A stretch of DNA of 25,115 nt from an uncultured Lachnospiraceae bacterium (GTDB taxonomy: Bacteria; Bacillota; Clostridia; Lachnospirales; Lachnospiraceae), in NCBI GenBank assembly GCA_947176785.1, contig CAMWSA010000011.1, forward strand, positions 1 to 25,115, read 5' to 3'. Within the stretch, counting starts at the first letter, position 1. Each line of letters starts with the position of its first letter. Below, piece after piece: positions 8,631 through 15,676 of the stretch. The notes below the pieces were generated by a model that did no database searches, was not told where the DNA came from, and saw only the letters and a program-made list of their open reading frames with translations. Position numbers and translations under genes: made by a program.

Positions 8631-8758
8631 TACTCGCGACCGATCAGATTTTCCTTTCCACACGGCACATGCTGCCGGCAGTCAACGACATATATCACTT
8701 ACTACAATTATGCAGCATGTGCCGTGTGGAAATTGGAAAATCTTAGCGGTTGTTAGTA
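8631..8758. repeat. palindromic hairpin element, copy A
   Basis: A perfect 21-bp stem is formed by 8655-8675 and 8712-8732, with flanking arms that extend the symmetry (GATTTTCC at 8647-8654, GGAAAATC at 8735-8742). The outer right end reads CTTAGCGGTTGTTAGTA. Copies B (9081-9174) and C (11260-11354) share the arms and outer ends. It lies between the YfhO remnant and the GT2 gene. Confidence 0.85.
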
Positions 8759-8789
8759 CAATATATTATATCTTAGATGACCGAATACG

Positions 8790-9092
8790 TCAATCAACAC
8801 AGTGTTTTTGTATAATTCCCGTCTTACGCCGTCTTCTGCTCTCCCATACAGCGACGACACAACAGCCAGCCACTCCCGCAGCCATCATAAGAAGCCCAAG
8901 CTGTAGATATGGCGTATGGTAATTCAGACGGATGGAATGCGCTCCGGCCCTTGCTGTAAGGGATGGACAGATAAAGCAGGCTATCCCTTTTTACCTCCGC
9001 CTGCAGTATAACCTCATCCTCTTCGATGGAATACGCCACCTCATTCCCTTTTCTTGCACCGCTCCGTGTTTCCAGTCTTTCCAGCGGTTGGA
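8790..9092 (-). pseudogene. C-terminal remnant of a YfhO-family membrane protein
   Basis: On the minus strand, 9092 to about 8945 reads EVAYSIEEDEVILQAEV then LLYLSIPYSKG. In a second frame from about 8950 it reads AGAHSIRLNYHTPYLQLGL, then LLMMAAGVAGCCVVAVW and a TGA at 8792-8790. Together these are the C-terminal end of YfhO-type multi-membrane proteins: the beta-rich extracellular part, the arginine- and tyrosine-rich strand, and the last membrane helix. Around 25-30 residues between SKG and AGAHS are missing, and the frame changes there. Everything upstream of 9092 has been replaced by hairpin element B. YfhO proteins are thought to help glycosylate lipoteichoic acid or other glycans, so the ancestor fits the locus. 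It cannot make a working protein. Confidence 0.7.
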
Positions 9093-9174
9093 TTTTCCCT
9101 CCTGCACGTCACATGCTGCCCGATTTTACAGTATGGAGCGTGCAGGAATCGGAAAATCTTAGCGCTCGTTAGTA
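9081..9174. repeat. palindromic hairpin element, copy B
   Basis: Arms GATTTTCC (9091-9098) with GGAAAATC (9151-9158), and TCCTGCACG (9100-9108) with CGTGCAGGA (9139-9147). The right end CTTAGCGCTCGTTAGTA matches copies A and C. The stop codon and last four codons of the SDR gene (9159 onward) lie inside the element. Confidence 0.8.
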
Positions 9175-10145
9175 TATTTCTGTTCCATACGTGCATCGGA
9201 TACATGATAACAGCTGCCAATATCCAGCAGTTTTCGGATTCCCTCCTCAAAACAAATCTGAGCAGCAAATCCTGTATCCCGGCTAAGCTCCGTGATATCC
9301 CCCGCCAGATACATCAGCTGGCTCTCCCCATAGGGCAGCTCCCCGATCCCGACAGTGCCCGTTCTGCGCCCCTCTTGGGCCATTTTCTCGCAGACTGCTC
9401 TATAAAAAATGTCCAGATACTCCTTTAAGGAGCGGGATTGGCCACTGCTCAACACATAAGTCTTTCCCACTCCTCCCCTCTCCGCCATGAGCCGCAGCGC
9501 TCTGGCCGCATCCTCACTATAGAGATAATCCCAGACCTGTTCCCCTGCCGTGAAGCTCACATGCTCGCCCCGCATCAGCTTTTGCAGAGCGACGGTTATC
9601 ATATCCTGCCCGCCATGGGGACCATACACGCTGAGTACCCTGACCCAGATATGTTTTATTCCCTTTTGCCCACAGGAGCTGCGGCTCATCTGTCCCGCAC
9701 ACAGCTTGGCCATGCCATAGCCCGTCTCCGGAAAAGCCGGGGTCTCCGGTCTTAGCGGCTCCTGATGCCTGCCGTACTCCGCCTGGGAGCCAACACCCAC
9801 AAAAGTCCGGCACCCCATATGATCCGCCAGTTCCACTGCGTCCAGTGTGCAGCGGATATTGTCAGCCTGCAGGGCCATATCATTTCTGGCCTGTCCGGCT
9901 GTCCCGGCCCAGGCCAGATGATAGAAAGTATCATATCGCTTTTTCCATTGTTCTTCGGCCAATCTGGCATACTCGCCCAAATCCGCCTCCAGAACTTCCA
10001 CACCGGGCAGCTTATGCAAAGCCTGATTTTTTGATGAGCCCCTGTGGCAGATTGCCAATACCTCTTCGCCCGCCATGATGCATTGCTGTGCCAGCGCCAC
10101 CCCGATCATCCCTGACGCGCCTGTGATCACCGCTCTCCTGCTCAT
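9159..10145 (-). CDS. extended SDR NAD(P)-dependent epimerase/reductase
   Basis: A 328-residue nucleotide-sugar SDR. AVITGASGMIG carries the TGxxGxxG cofactor loop (G9 to G15), S120 and Y143-GMA-K147 form the catalytic triad, and HLAWAG follows the fourth strand. The family includes CDP-abequose, CDP-paratose and yersiniose 4- or side-chain reductases. Beside rfbG and a ThDP enzyme, the most economical role is reduction of the last keto group of a CDP-3,6-dideoxyhexose or of its added two-carbon branch; this is inference. ATG at 10145 has GGAG 7 nt upstream and overlaps the rfbG stop as ATGA, so translation is coupled. The last residues (TNER) and the stop codon are encoded by hairpin element B, suggesting the native C-terminus was replaced. 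Confidence 0.85.
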   Translation of the reverse strand: MSRRAVITGASGMIGVALAQQCIMAGEEVLAICHRGSSKNQALHKLPGVEVLEADLGEYARLAEEQWKKRYDTFYHLAWAGTAGQARNDMALQADNIRCTLDAVELADHMGCRTFVGVGSQAEYGRHQEPLRPETPAFPETGYGMAKLCAGQMSRSSCGQKGIKHIWVRVLSVYGPHGGQDMITVALQKLMRGEHVSFTAGEQVWDYLYSEDAARALRLMAERGGVGKTYVLSSGQSRSLKEYLDIFYRAVCEKMAQEGRRTGTVGIGELPYGESQLMYLAGDITELSRDTGFAAQICFEEGIRKLLDIGSCYHVSDARMEQKYTNER

Positions 10146-11239
10146 ATAAGTTCTCCCCGTTCCCCTGCCTCTCCCAGGAAATCACAGATCTGTTCCACTG
10201 TGTATGCCTGCATATCCTCCCCGCTCTGATAGGCCGCATACCATTTCGCCGTCCGCTCAACGGCAGCCTCCACATTCCACCTGGGCCGCCAACCGAATGT
10301 ATTCTTTAATTTGGAGCAATCCAGCTTCAGATAGTTTGCCTCATGCGGTCCGGTGGTATGCGCCGCACGCCAGGCCAGGGTCTCCTTTGTCTGCTCCTGC
10401 CAGCAGCGGCCAAAGCATTCTGCCATCTGCCTGGTGGTCCAGCAGTCTCCCTCGTCCGGCCCCACATTATAGCTGCCGGCCAGACCGGGCTTTTCATACT
10501 GCCGCCGCAATATCATCAGATAGACCGCCAACGGCTCCAGCACATGCTGATAGGGCCGGATGGAATTCGGATTTCTCAGTTCTATCTCCTCATGGCCTGC
10601 CGCTGCCCTATAGCAGTCGGGGATAATGCGGTCCGCCGCAAAATCCCCTCCGCCGATGACATTTCCCGCCCTTGCGGTGGAAATCGCAGGCTGCCTCTCC
10701 CCCTCCGAAAAAAAAGAATTCCGATAGGCACAGGTGACCAGTTCCGAACAGGACTTGGAATTGGAATAGGGATCATACCCATTCAGTTCCTCGTTCTCCC
10801 GATATCCCCATTCCCACTCCCGGTTCCGGTACACCTTATCCGTAGTCACATTCAGAAATGACCTGACGCTGTCCACCTCCCGCACACATTCCATAATATG
10901 CACCGTGCCCATTACATTCACGTCATAAGTATATACGGGATTCCGATAACTTTCGCGTACAATGGGCTGCGCCGCCATATGCAGGACCATCTCCGGCCTG
11001 ATCCGGCGCATCACGCCCTGCAGCTTTTCCAGGTCTCGGATATCCCCATAGACAGAATGGATCCTCCGCTCCAGACCGCAAATCTGATACAGGGAGGGCG
11101 TTGTGGGCGGCTCCAGGCTGTATCCCGTGACCTCCGCGCCCAAATGCAGCAGCAACTCACAAAGCCAGCTGCCCTTAAACCCCGTATGCCCGGTCACCAG
11201 TATCTTCTTTCCCTTGAAAAATGTCTGTTCCATGATCAT
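10142..11239 (-). CDS. rfbG: CDP-glucose 4,6-dehydratase
   Basis: A protein of about 365 residues that converts CDP-glucose to CDP-4-keto-6-deoxyglucose with bound NAD. From the ATG at 11239: KILVTGHTGFKGSWL (residues 12-26) is the characteristic RfbG cofactor loop, HMAAQPIVRESYRNP at 87-101 is a family block, TTDK at 132-135 and Y158-SNS-K162 carry the catalytic residues. RfbG-type sequences share these blocks rather than the RmlB or GMD ones. ATG codons at 11239 and 11233 are both possible, with GGGGG/GGAG upstream; an in-frame ATG at 11299 lies inside hairpin element C and would add 20 residues unlike the family. The gene is followed by the SDR in ATGA overlap. It is the second step of the rfbF-rfbG-rfbH route, though the ThDP gene stands between it and rfbH. 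Confidence 0.93.
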   Translation of the reverse strand: MIMEQTFFKGKKILVTGHTGFKGSWLCELLLHLGAEVTGYSLEPPTTPSLYQICGLERRIHSVYGDIRDLEKLQGVMRRIRPEMVLHMAAQPIVRESYRNPVYTYDVNVMGTVHIMECVREVDSVRSFLNVTTDKVYRNREWEWGYRENEELNGYDPYSNSKSCSELVTCAYRNSFFSEGERQPAISTARAGNVIGGGDFAADRIIPDCYRAAAGHEEIELRNPNSIRPYQHVLEPLAVYLMILRRQYEKPGLAGSYNVGPDEGDCWTTRQMAECFGRCWQEQTKETLAWRAAHTTGPHEANYLKLDCSKLKNTFGWRPRWNVEAAVERTAKWYAAYQSGEDMQAYTVEQICDFLGEAGERGELI

Positions 11240-11259
11240 AGCCCCCAATTCTCCCGATA

Positions 11260-11354
11260 TACTCACGACCGATTGGATCTTCCTTCCTGCACGGCACATG
11301 TTGCCCAGCCATACATGCCGTGCAGGAACCGGAAAAGCTTAGCGGTCGTTTGTA
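11260..11354. repeat. palindromic hairpin element, copy C
   Basis: A perfect 13-bp stem at 11284-11296 with 11316-11328. The left end TACTCACGACCGATTGGATC and right end CTTAGCGGTCGTTTGTA match copy A. It spans the junction between the ThDP gene and rfbG. The stop codon and last codons (TNDR) of the ThDP gene lie inside it. Confidence 0.85.
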
Positions 11355-13144
11355 AAAGAGACCTCTTCAAATTCTTTCCTGTCAAGAAAAGGTGCCATAT
11401 CATCCAGGGACGGGGAGACAATCCGCCCATCCGGCAGCACCCTGGAGGCGGACTTCGGCGCAAAATTCTGCGCAGGGTCCACAACTGCCTCACAGACGCA
11501 GGGGCCTTCGCAGTTCAGGGCCTCCTCCAAAATAGCATCGCAATTCTTTTCTCCGTCGAGGACAAAGTACTTGATTCCAAACGCCTCCGCCAGCTTTTTA
11601 AAGTCCGGAAAACATACTCCGCTGGCCGGATCAATGCCGATATAAGGCGGCTTAAACAAATTGGACTGCGTCTGGCGGATGGAGTGATAACCGTTATTGT
11701 TCAGCAGAATCAGCTTTATATTCAGCTTATTATAAGCCACGGTGGCCAACTCCTGAATATTCATCATCACACTGCCATCACCATCTATGCATACTGTTCT
11801 CCTGCTGTTATCCGAGACGGCCACCCCCAGGGCCGCCGGAAACCCGTAGCCCATTGCCGCACAGCCCGAATTGGTAAACATACGCTGCCCCTGCTTCACC
11901 TTACCCGCCTGGAATGTGATCACACAGGCACTGCCATTCCCACAGATAATCCGATCATCTTCTCTGAAATGTCCAAACAGCTTATCTATGAAAACATACG
12001 GGTTGATCAGGGTTGTTTCACTGTGATACGACTCCTGTACAGCCGGATATCTTTCCAACAGACTCCTACACCATCTGACCCATTTGTCATGCTTTTCATT
12101 TGGCTGATAATCCAACTCCAGAAGCCTGCCTACAAAATCTTTTACATCCGCATTCACCGGCATATCCGGCCTGACAGTGGGCTTAACCAATTCCCGCGGA
12201 TCAATATCCACAATGATTTTATATGCATTTCTGGCAAAATCGAAATGATTATACCCAATCATTCGGATATTCAGCCTGCAGCCCAGGCTCAGAAGCAGGT
12301 CACAGTTCTGAACCGCAAAATTCCCCGGCCTCGTTCCCACGGTTCCGGGCATTCCCGCAAAGTAAGGGTTGTCATATGCAACCGTATCGTTTGCATTCCA
12401 TGCGGTCACAACGGGTATCCGCAGCTTGTCTGCCAGCGCAAGAAGTTCCTCCTGTGCGTCCCCCAGCCTGATTCCGGTCCCGGCAAGGATCAGAGGCGCT
12501 TTGGCCTCCCTGATCTTTTGCAATACGACTGCCGCCGTCTCCTCCGTCACCTCCGGCACCTGCCAGGGCTTCTCCGTCTGGGGATCAAAATGGTTCAGGG
12601 CATCAGTATCAATCACGGCCCCCTGTACATCCAGGGGGATATCGATCCAGACCGGGCCGCCTCTTCCGTTCATCGCCAGATATAATGCCTTTTCAAGATG
12701 ATAAGCCACCTCCCCGGGATTGGTAAGCATAACACAATACTTGGTCATATTTTTAACACAGCTTATAATATCGACTTCCTGATCGCCCAACTGCCGCAGA
12801 TTCAGGTCCGGGCAGGACCAAAGGGTAGTTTCCCGCTTCGCCTGTCCCGATAGAACAAACATAGGGACAGAGTCCACCCAGCCGCCCATAACACCGGTAA
12901 TCGCGTTGGTTCCTCCGGGCCCGCTGGTGACGCATACAGCCGCAAGCTTCCCTGTCATCCGGGTATATCCCTCCGCCGCAATGGCGCAGGCCTGCTCATG
13001 ATGATTAAATACGCAGTGCATTCCCTCCTGATGTCCCAGTGCGTCGTCAAGATGCATGGCCCCGCCGCCCGTGATCATAAAACAATCTGTAATTCCATGC
13101 CTGACCAGAAATTCCGATATATATTTAGCCACCTTAATCTTCAT
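11339..13144 (-). CDS. ThDP-dependent acetolactate-synthase-like enzyme, probable acyl transferase to a CDP-ketosugar
   Basis: A 601-residue protein with the three-domain layout of IlvB-type ThDP enzymes: N-terminal pyrimidine-binding domain with catalytic glutamate E50 in FNHHEQACA, a central nucleotide/FAD-like domain (about 200-345), and a C-terminal pyrophosphate-binding domain with GDG 455-457 and NNN 482-484. YerE, the yersiniose A enzyme, is of this class and adds an acetyl unit from pyruvate to C4 of CDP-4-keto-3,6-dideoxyglucose. Placement between rfbH and rfbG supports such a role over branched-chain amino acid synthesis, and no small regulatory subunit gene is near. ATG at 13144 has GAGG 5 nt upstream, and that GAGG belongs to the tandem repeat; an ATG at 13162 adds six residues. 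The C-terminal TNDR and stop come from hairpin element C. The donor acid is unknown. Confidence 0.85.
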   Translation of the reverse strand: MKIKVAKYISEFLVRHGITDCFMITGGGAMHLDDALGHQEGMHCVFNHHEQACAIAAEGYTRMTGKLAAVCVTSGPGGTNAITGVMGGWVDSVPMFVLSGQAKRETTLWSCPDLNLRQLGDQEVDIISCVKNMTKYCVMLTNPGEVAYHLEKALYLAMNGRGGPVWIDIPLDVQGAVIDTDALNHFDPQTEKPWQVPEVTEETAAVVLQKIREAKAPLILAGTGIRLGDAQEELLALADKLRIPVVTAWNANDTVAYDNPYFAGMPGTVGTRPGNFAVQNCDLLLSLGCRLNIRMIGYNHFDFARNAYKIIVDIDPRELVKPTVRPDMPVNADVKDFVGRLLELDYQPNEKHDKWVRWCRSLLERYPAVQESYHSETTLINPYVFIDKLFGHFREDDRIICGNGSACVITFQAGKVKQGQRMFTNSGCAAMGYGFPAALGVAVSDNSRRTVCIDGDGSVMMNIQELATVAYNKLNIKLILLNNNGYHSIRQTQSNLFKPPYIGIDPASGVCFPDFKKLAEAFGIKYFVLDGEKNCDAILEEALNCEGPCVCEAVVDPAQNFAPKSASRVLPDGRIVSPSLDDMAPFLDRKEFEEVSFTNDR

Positions 13145-13149
13145 ATTCA

Positions 13150-13373
13150 CCTCAGCCTGCATAACACAGGCTGAGCCTGTGTTATTGTGTTAATACATAT
13201 TTGGATGTATAACATCCAAACTTGCCTCTGCCTGCATAACGCGGGCTGTGCCCGTGTTATTGCGTCAATCAATAATGGATGTGCAACATCCAAACTTGCC
13301 TCTACATGCATATCGCTGGCTTTGCCTGCGATATTGCACCAATCAGTATTTGGATGTACAACATCCAAACTTG
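13150..13373. repeat. three tandem 74-75-bp units, each with two hairpins
   Basis: Units are 13150-13224, 13225-13298 and 13299-13373. Each has a first hairpin (TAACACAGG with CCTGTGTTA in unit 1; TAACGCGGG with CCCGTGTTA in unit 2; TATCGCTGGC with GCCTGCGATA in unit 3) and a second hairpin, TGGATGT/ACATCCA, with loops ATA, GCA and ACA. The array fills the junction of the HAD and ThDP genes. It encodes the last residues of the HAD protein and contributes the GAGG ribosome site of the ThDP gene. Confidence 0.93.
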
Positions 13374-14035
13374 CCTCTCTCAACAATCAAACGTAATATC
13401 TCGTCCGTTGTTCGTACCGCTCCGATATTGGGAAATTTCTCCACATCAGCTGCCGTGTGAAATCCAAACCCATAAGTAACCCCTATGAAGTTCACCCCCA
13501 GAAGCTTTGCCCCGATGGCATCATTATCACTGTCCCCCACCATAACCGCTTCCTCAGGTGCCGTTACTCCCGCATCACGGATTGCATTTCGGATGATATC
13601 GTTCTTTTTCAGTTTGTTCTCATGATCCGCTCCATACATGATATCCGTATACTTGTCAAAGCCAAAATGGACCAGAATCTCCGTGGCATAATCCTGCCGC
13701 TTGTAAGTGGCTATGGCCGGCTTTATACCGCTGTCAGCCAGCCGTTCAAACACATCATATATGCCGTCATAGGGAACTGCCTTCAGCAAGTCCGCCTCTT
13801 TATACCGGTTTCGAAATACCGTGGCGATTTCCTGCAGAATATCCCCCTCCAGCCCATAGACCTTCGCAAAGGAATCCTGGATAGGAGGGCCAATAAAACT
13901 TCTCATTCGTTCTTCCGCCAGCGGCCTAAACCCAAAGTGATCAATGGTATACCTGACAGAAGCAAGCACTCCCTCCGAGGTATCCAGCAAAGTACCATCC
14001 AGATCAAATACCGCTACCTTAAATCGCTGCCCCAT
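13343..14035 (-). CDS. HAD-superfamily phosphatase (phosphoglycolate phosphatase-like)
   Basis: A 230-residue HAD hydrolase of the Gph/PGP type. VAVFDLDGTLLDTS gives nucleophile D11 and acid/base D13, the helical cap follows (about 20-80), a lysine in KLKKND serves motif III, and MVGDSDND is motif IV. These enzymes remove phosphate from small phosphorylated metabolites. In this cluster it may dephosphorylate an intermediate used by the aldolase or ThDP enzyme; the substrate cannot be read from sequence. ATG at 14035 has GGAGG 6 nt upstream, and the gene overlaps the aldolase gene by 17 nt. The normal domain ends near LRLIVERG. The remaining KFGCCTSKY is encoded by the third tandem-repeat unit, so the 3' end is repeat-derived. 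Confidence 0.88.
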   Translation of the reverse strand: MGQRFKVAVFDLDGTLLDTSEGVLASVRYTIDHFGFRPLAEERMRSFIGPPIQDSFAKVYGLEGDILQEIATVFRNRYKEADLLKAVPYDGIYDVFERLADSGIKPAIATYKRQDYATEILVHFGFDKYTDIMYGADHENKLKKNDIIRNAIRDAGVTAPEEAVMVGDSDNDAIGAKLLGVNFIGVTYGFGFHTAADVEKFPNIGAVRTTDEILRLIVERGKFGCCTSKY

Positions 14036-15638
14036 TTATATCCTCCACTGCGTCATATGCGGAATAGGTTATAAACCGAATCTCCATCTTTTCCCGAAAC
14101 TCCGCAATTCTGTTTTTCATATGGTAATTCAGGTGAAAAGCCTCCTGCTTCACAAAATAATACTCCATGGCAGGATTACAGTAATTATCCTCCTTGTCGG
14201 AGTAACCGTCAAAACCCGCGCAGAATATCTCTTTTACGCCGATGCTGCAGAGAAATTTCACGAGCATCAGAAAGGAATTATCAATGATTTTCTCCTCTGT
14301 CTCCAACAGAGGGGCACGGTTCACCACAAAGTCAAAGGCCCCGTTCCTGGCTTCCACATTGGAGGTAGCCAGTATTTTTACATCGCAGTTCTTCAAGTCC
14401 AGGGTCATATCGTGATAGCGCTTGCCATTGGTAACAAAAATGCAATCCGCTTTCATCCCGGCAGGCACATAATTGACCGGGATAATAAAGGGATTTTCCT
14501 CTGAGATGAACCTCTGCACAATGTGCTGCTGAAGCTGGATATTTTTTCCCGGCCCCACAAGCAGCAGTTTTCTGCCCTCAATTGTCCGAATGAACCTTTC
14601 CTTATCTCTTTGATCAGATCCCTCCGCCTCCAGGTAGTCCTCGTAGATCTTCTCCGCAACGAGTTTATCATACAGAAGCTTTTTTTCCTCCGGTCCGATT
14701 TGCGCCAGCAGTGTGTTAAGCTTGGACATGGAGAGGTTTTTCTTTCCCTCAAAATAGGTCACATAGTTGGGATGGCACCTGTTCAGGCCGCACAGATAGA
14801 AGAATGTCTTATATCCCCAGGGGGCTTTCGCATAAAACTCCATCACACTCTCCCCGATGGCTTCCAGCATCGGGGCAATCTCATAATGCTTGCCAAATCG
14901 ATCGTTCAGCCGCATCCCCAAGAGTTCAAGAGGCGCATTTCCCGCACTCTTTCCCATGCCATAGAGCGTTCCGTCTATAATGATATCATGTTTGGAATCC
15001 TTTTCCAGAAATGCCAGGGAATTTGCATAGGCCAACTGAAAATTATTGTGGGCGTGAAATCCGATCTGCACATCCGCATCCACATATTCATCCAGAAGCT
15101 CATAATAATGGAGCATATCTCCGGGGTGAAGCAGTCCGTAAGTATCTACCATGGAAACAGCATGGGGTCTGACATCGTTCACCAGCCCGATCAGTTCCTT
15201 AAGCTCCTCATCATTGTAGGAGGTAACGGAGACAAGCTGCGAAAATACCTTGTATCCCAGGGCTTTCACCTGGCGGCAAAATTCCATGGCCTGGTGCATG
15301 AGGTGTTTTTTGAAAATCACCCTTATTCCGTCCAGACAGCTTTCCCCCATAGGCTGCAGATTTTCAATACCGCAGGTCCCGTAGTCGATCATCCCTACCA
15401 CCATGGCATGCTTTTTGTCCAGCGTCCCATATATTTTTCCGGCGGCTGCCACATCCGGCATGATGCTGCGGTCCATATCCAGCGGACGGCGCTGGTCTAA
15501 AAATCCGATTTCAATGATGTCAACGCCTGCATCCACCAGGCGCTCAAAGATACTTACCAGATTCTCATGCCCGAATTTCCAGTCATTCACATAACCGCCA
15601 TCCCTCAGGGTGCAGTCCAGTAAGCTGATATTGCCCAT
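14019..15638 (-). CDS. DRE-TIM aldolase (4-hydroxy-2-oxovalerate aldolase-like) with C-terminal Rossmann-like domain
   Basis: A 539-residue two-domain protein. Residues 1 to about 300 are an HMGL/HOA-type TIM barrel: LLDCTLRDGGYVNDW has metal ligand D8 and R12-D13 of the DRE signature, and GFHAHNN supplies H195 and H197. Such enzymes make or break carbon-carbon bonds of 2-oxo acids, typically with pyruvate as one partner and a divalent metal. Residues about 355-539 begin KLLLVGPGKN and contain IFVTNGKRYHD and EIFCAGFDGYSD. They resemble MptE/DUF115-like nucleotide-binding domains, an unusual partner. ATG at 15638 follows GGAGG. The gene sits in the operon between rfbH and the HAD phosphatase. 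A role in supplying a 2-oxo-acid donor to the ThDP enzyme is my inference; it could instead act directly on a ketosugar. Confidence 0.83.
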   Translation of the reverse strand: MGNISLLDCTLRDGGYVNDWKFGHENLVSIFERLVDAGVDIIEIGFLDQRRPLDMDRSIMPDVAAAGKIYGTLDKKHAMVVGMIDYGTCGIENLQPMGESCLDGIRVIFKKHLMHQAMEFCRQVKALGYKVFSQLVSVTSYNDEELKELIGLVNDVRPHAVSMVDTYGLLHPGDMLHYYELLDEYVDADVQIGFHAHNNFQLAYANSLAFLEKDSKHDIIIDGTLYGMGKSAGNAPLELLGMRLNDRFGKHYEIAPMLEAIGESVMEFYAKAPWGYKTFFYLCGLNRCHPNYVTYFEGKKNLSMSKLNTLLAQIGPEEKKLLYDKLVAEKIYEDYLEAEGSDQRDKERFIRTIEGRKLLLVGPGKNIQLQQHIVQRFISEENPFIIPVNYVPAGMKADCIFVTNGKRYHDMTLDLKNCDVKILATSNVEARNGAFDFVVNRAPLLETEEKIIDNSFLMLVKFLCSIGVKEIFCAGFDGYSDKEDNYCNPAMEYYFVKQEAFHLNYHMKNRIAEFREKMEIRFITYSAYDAVEDINGAAI

Positions 15639-15676
15639 AGTCTCCTCCGTATAAAGTCATCCGCCCGTCAGATATC

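Noticed and set aside
8824..9039. Independent 71-residue gene
   Set aside because: It is the first frame of the YfhO remnant; the family similarity continues in another frame after residue 30.
10898..12685. Long open frame of about 595 codons on the plus strand
   Set aside because: It lies antisense to the ThDP gene and rfbG, has no recognisable domain or ribosome site, and its composition (many His, Arg, Pro) is typical of the complement of GC-rich coding sequence.
11339..13144. Acetolactate synthase for branched-chain amino acids
   Set aside because: It is embedded between rfbH and rfbG, with no ilvN, ilvC or leu genes nearby; the context fits a sugar-modifying ThDP enzyme better.
13150..13373. 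Possible CRISPR array
   Set aside because: The whole 75-bp unit is repeated with no unique spacers of constant length, and no cas genes are near.
14523..15500. Plus-strand open frame of about 325 codons
   Set aside because: Antisense shadow of the aldolase gene; the minus-strand reading has clear catalytic motifs.
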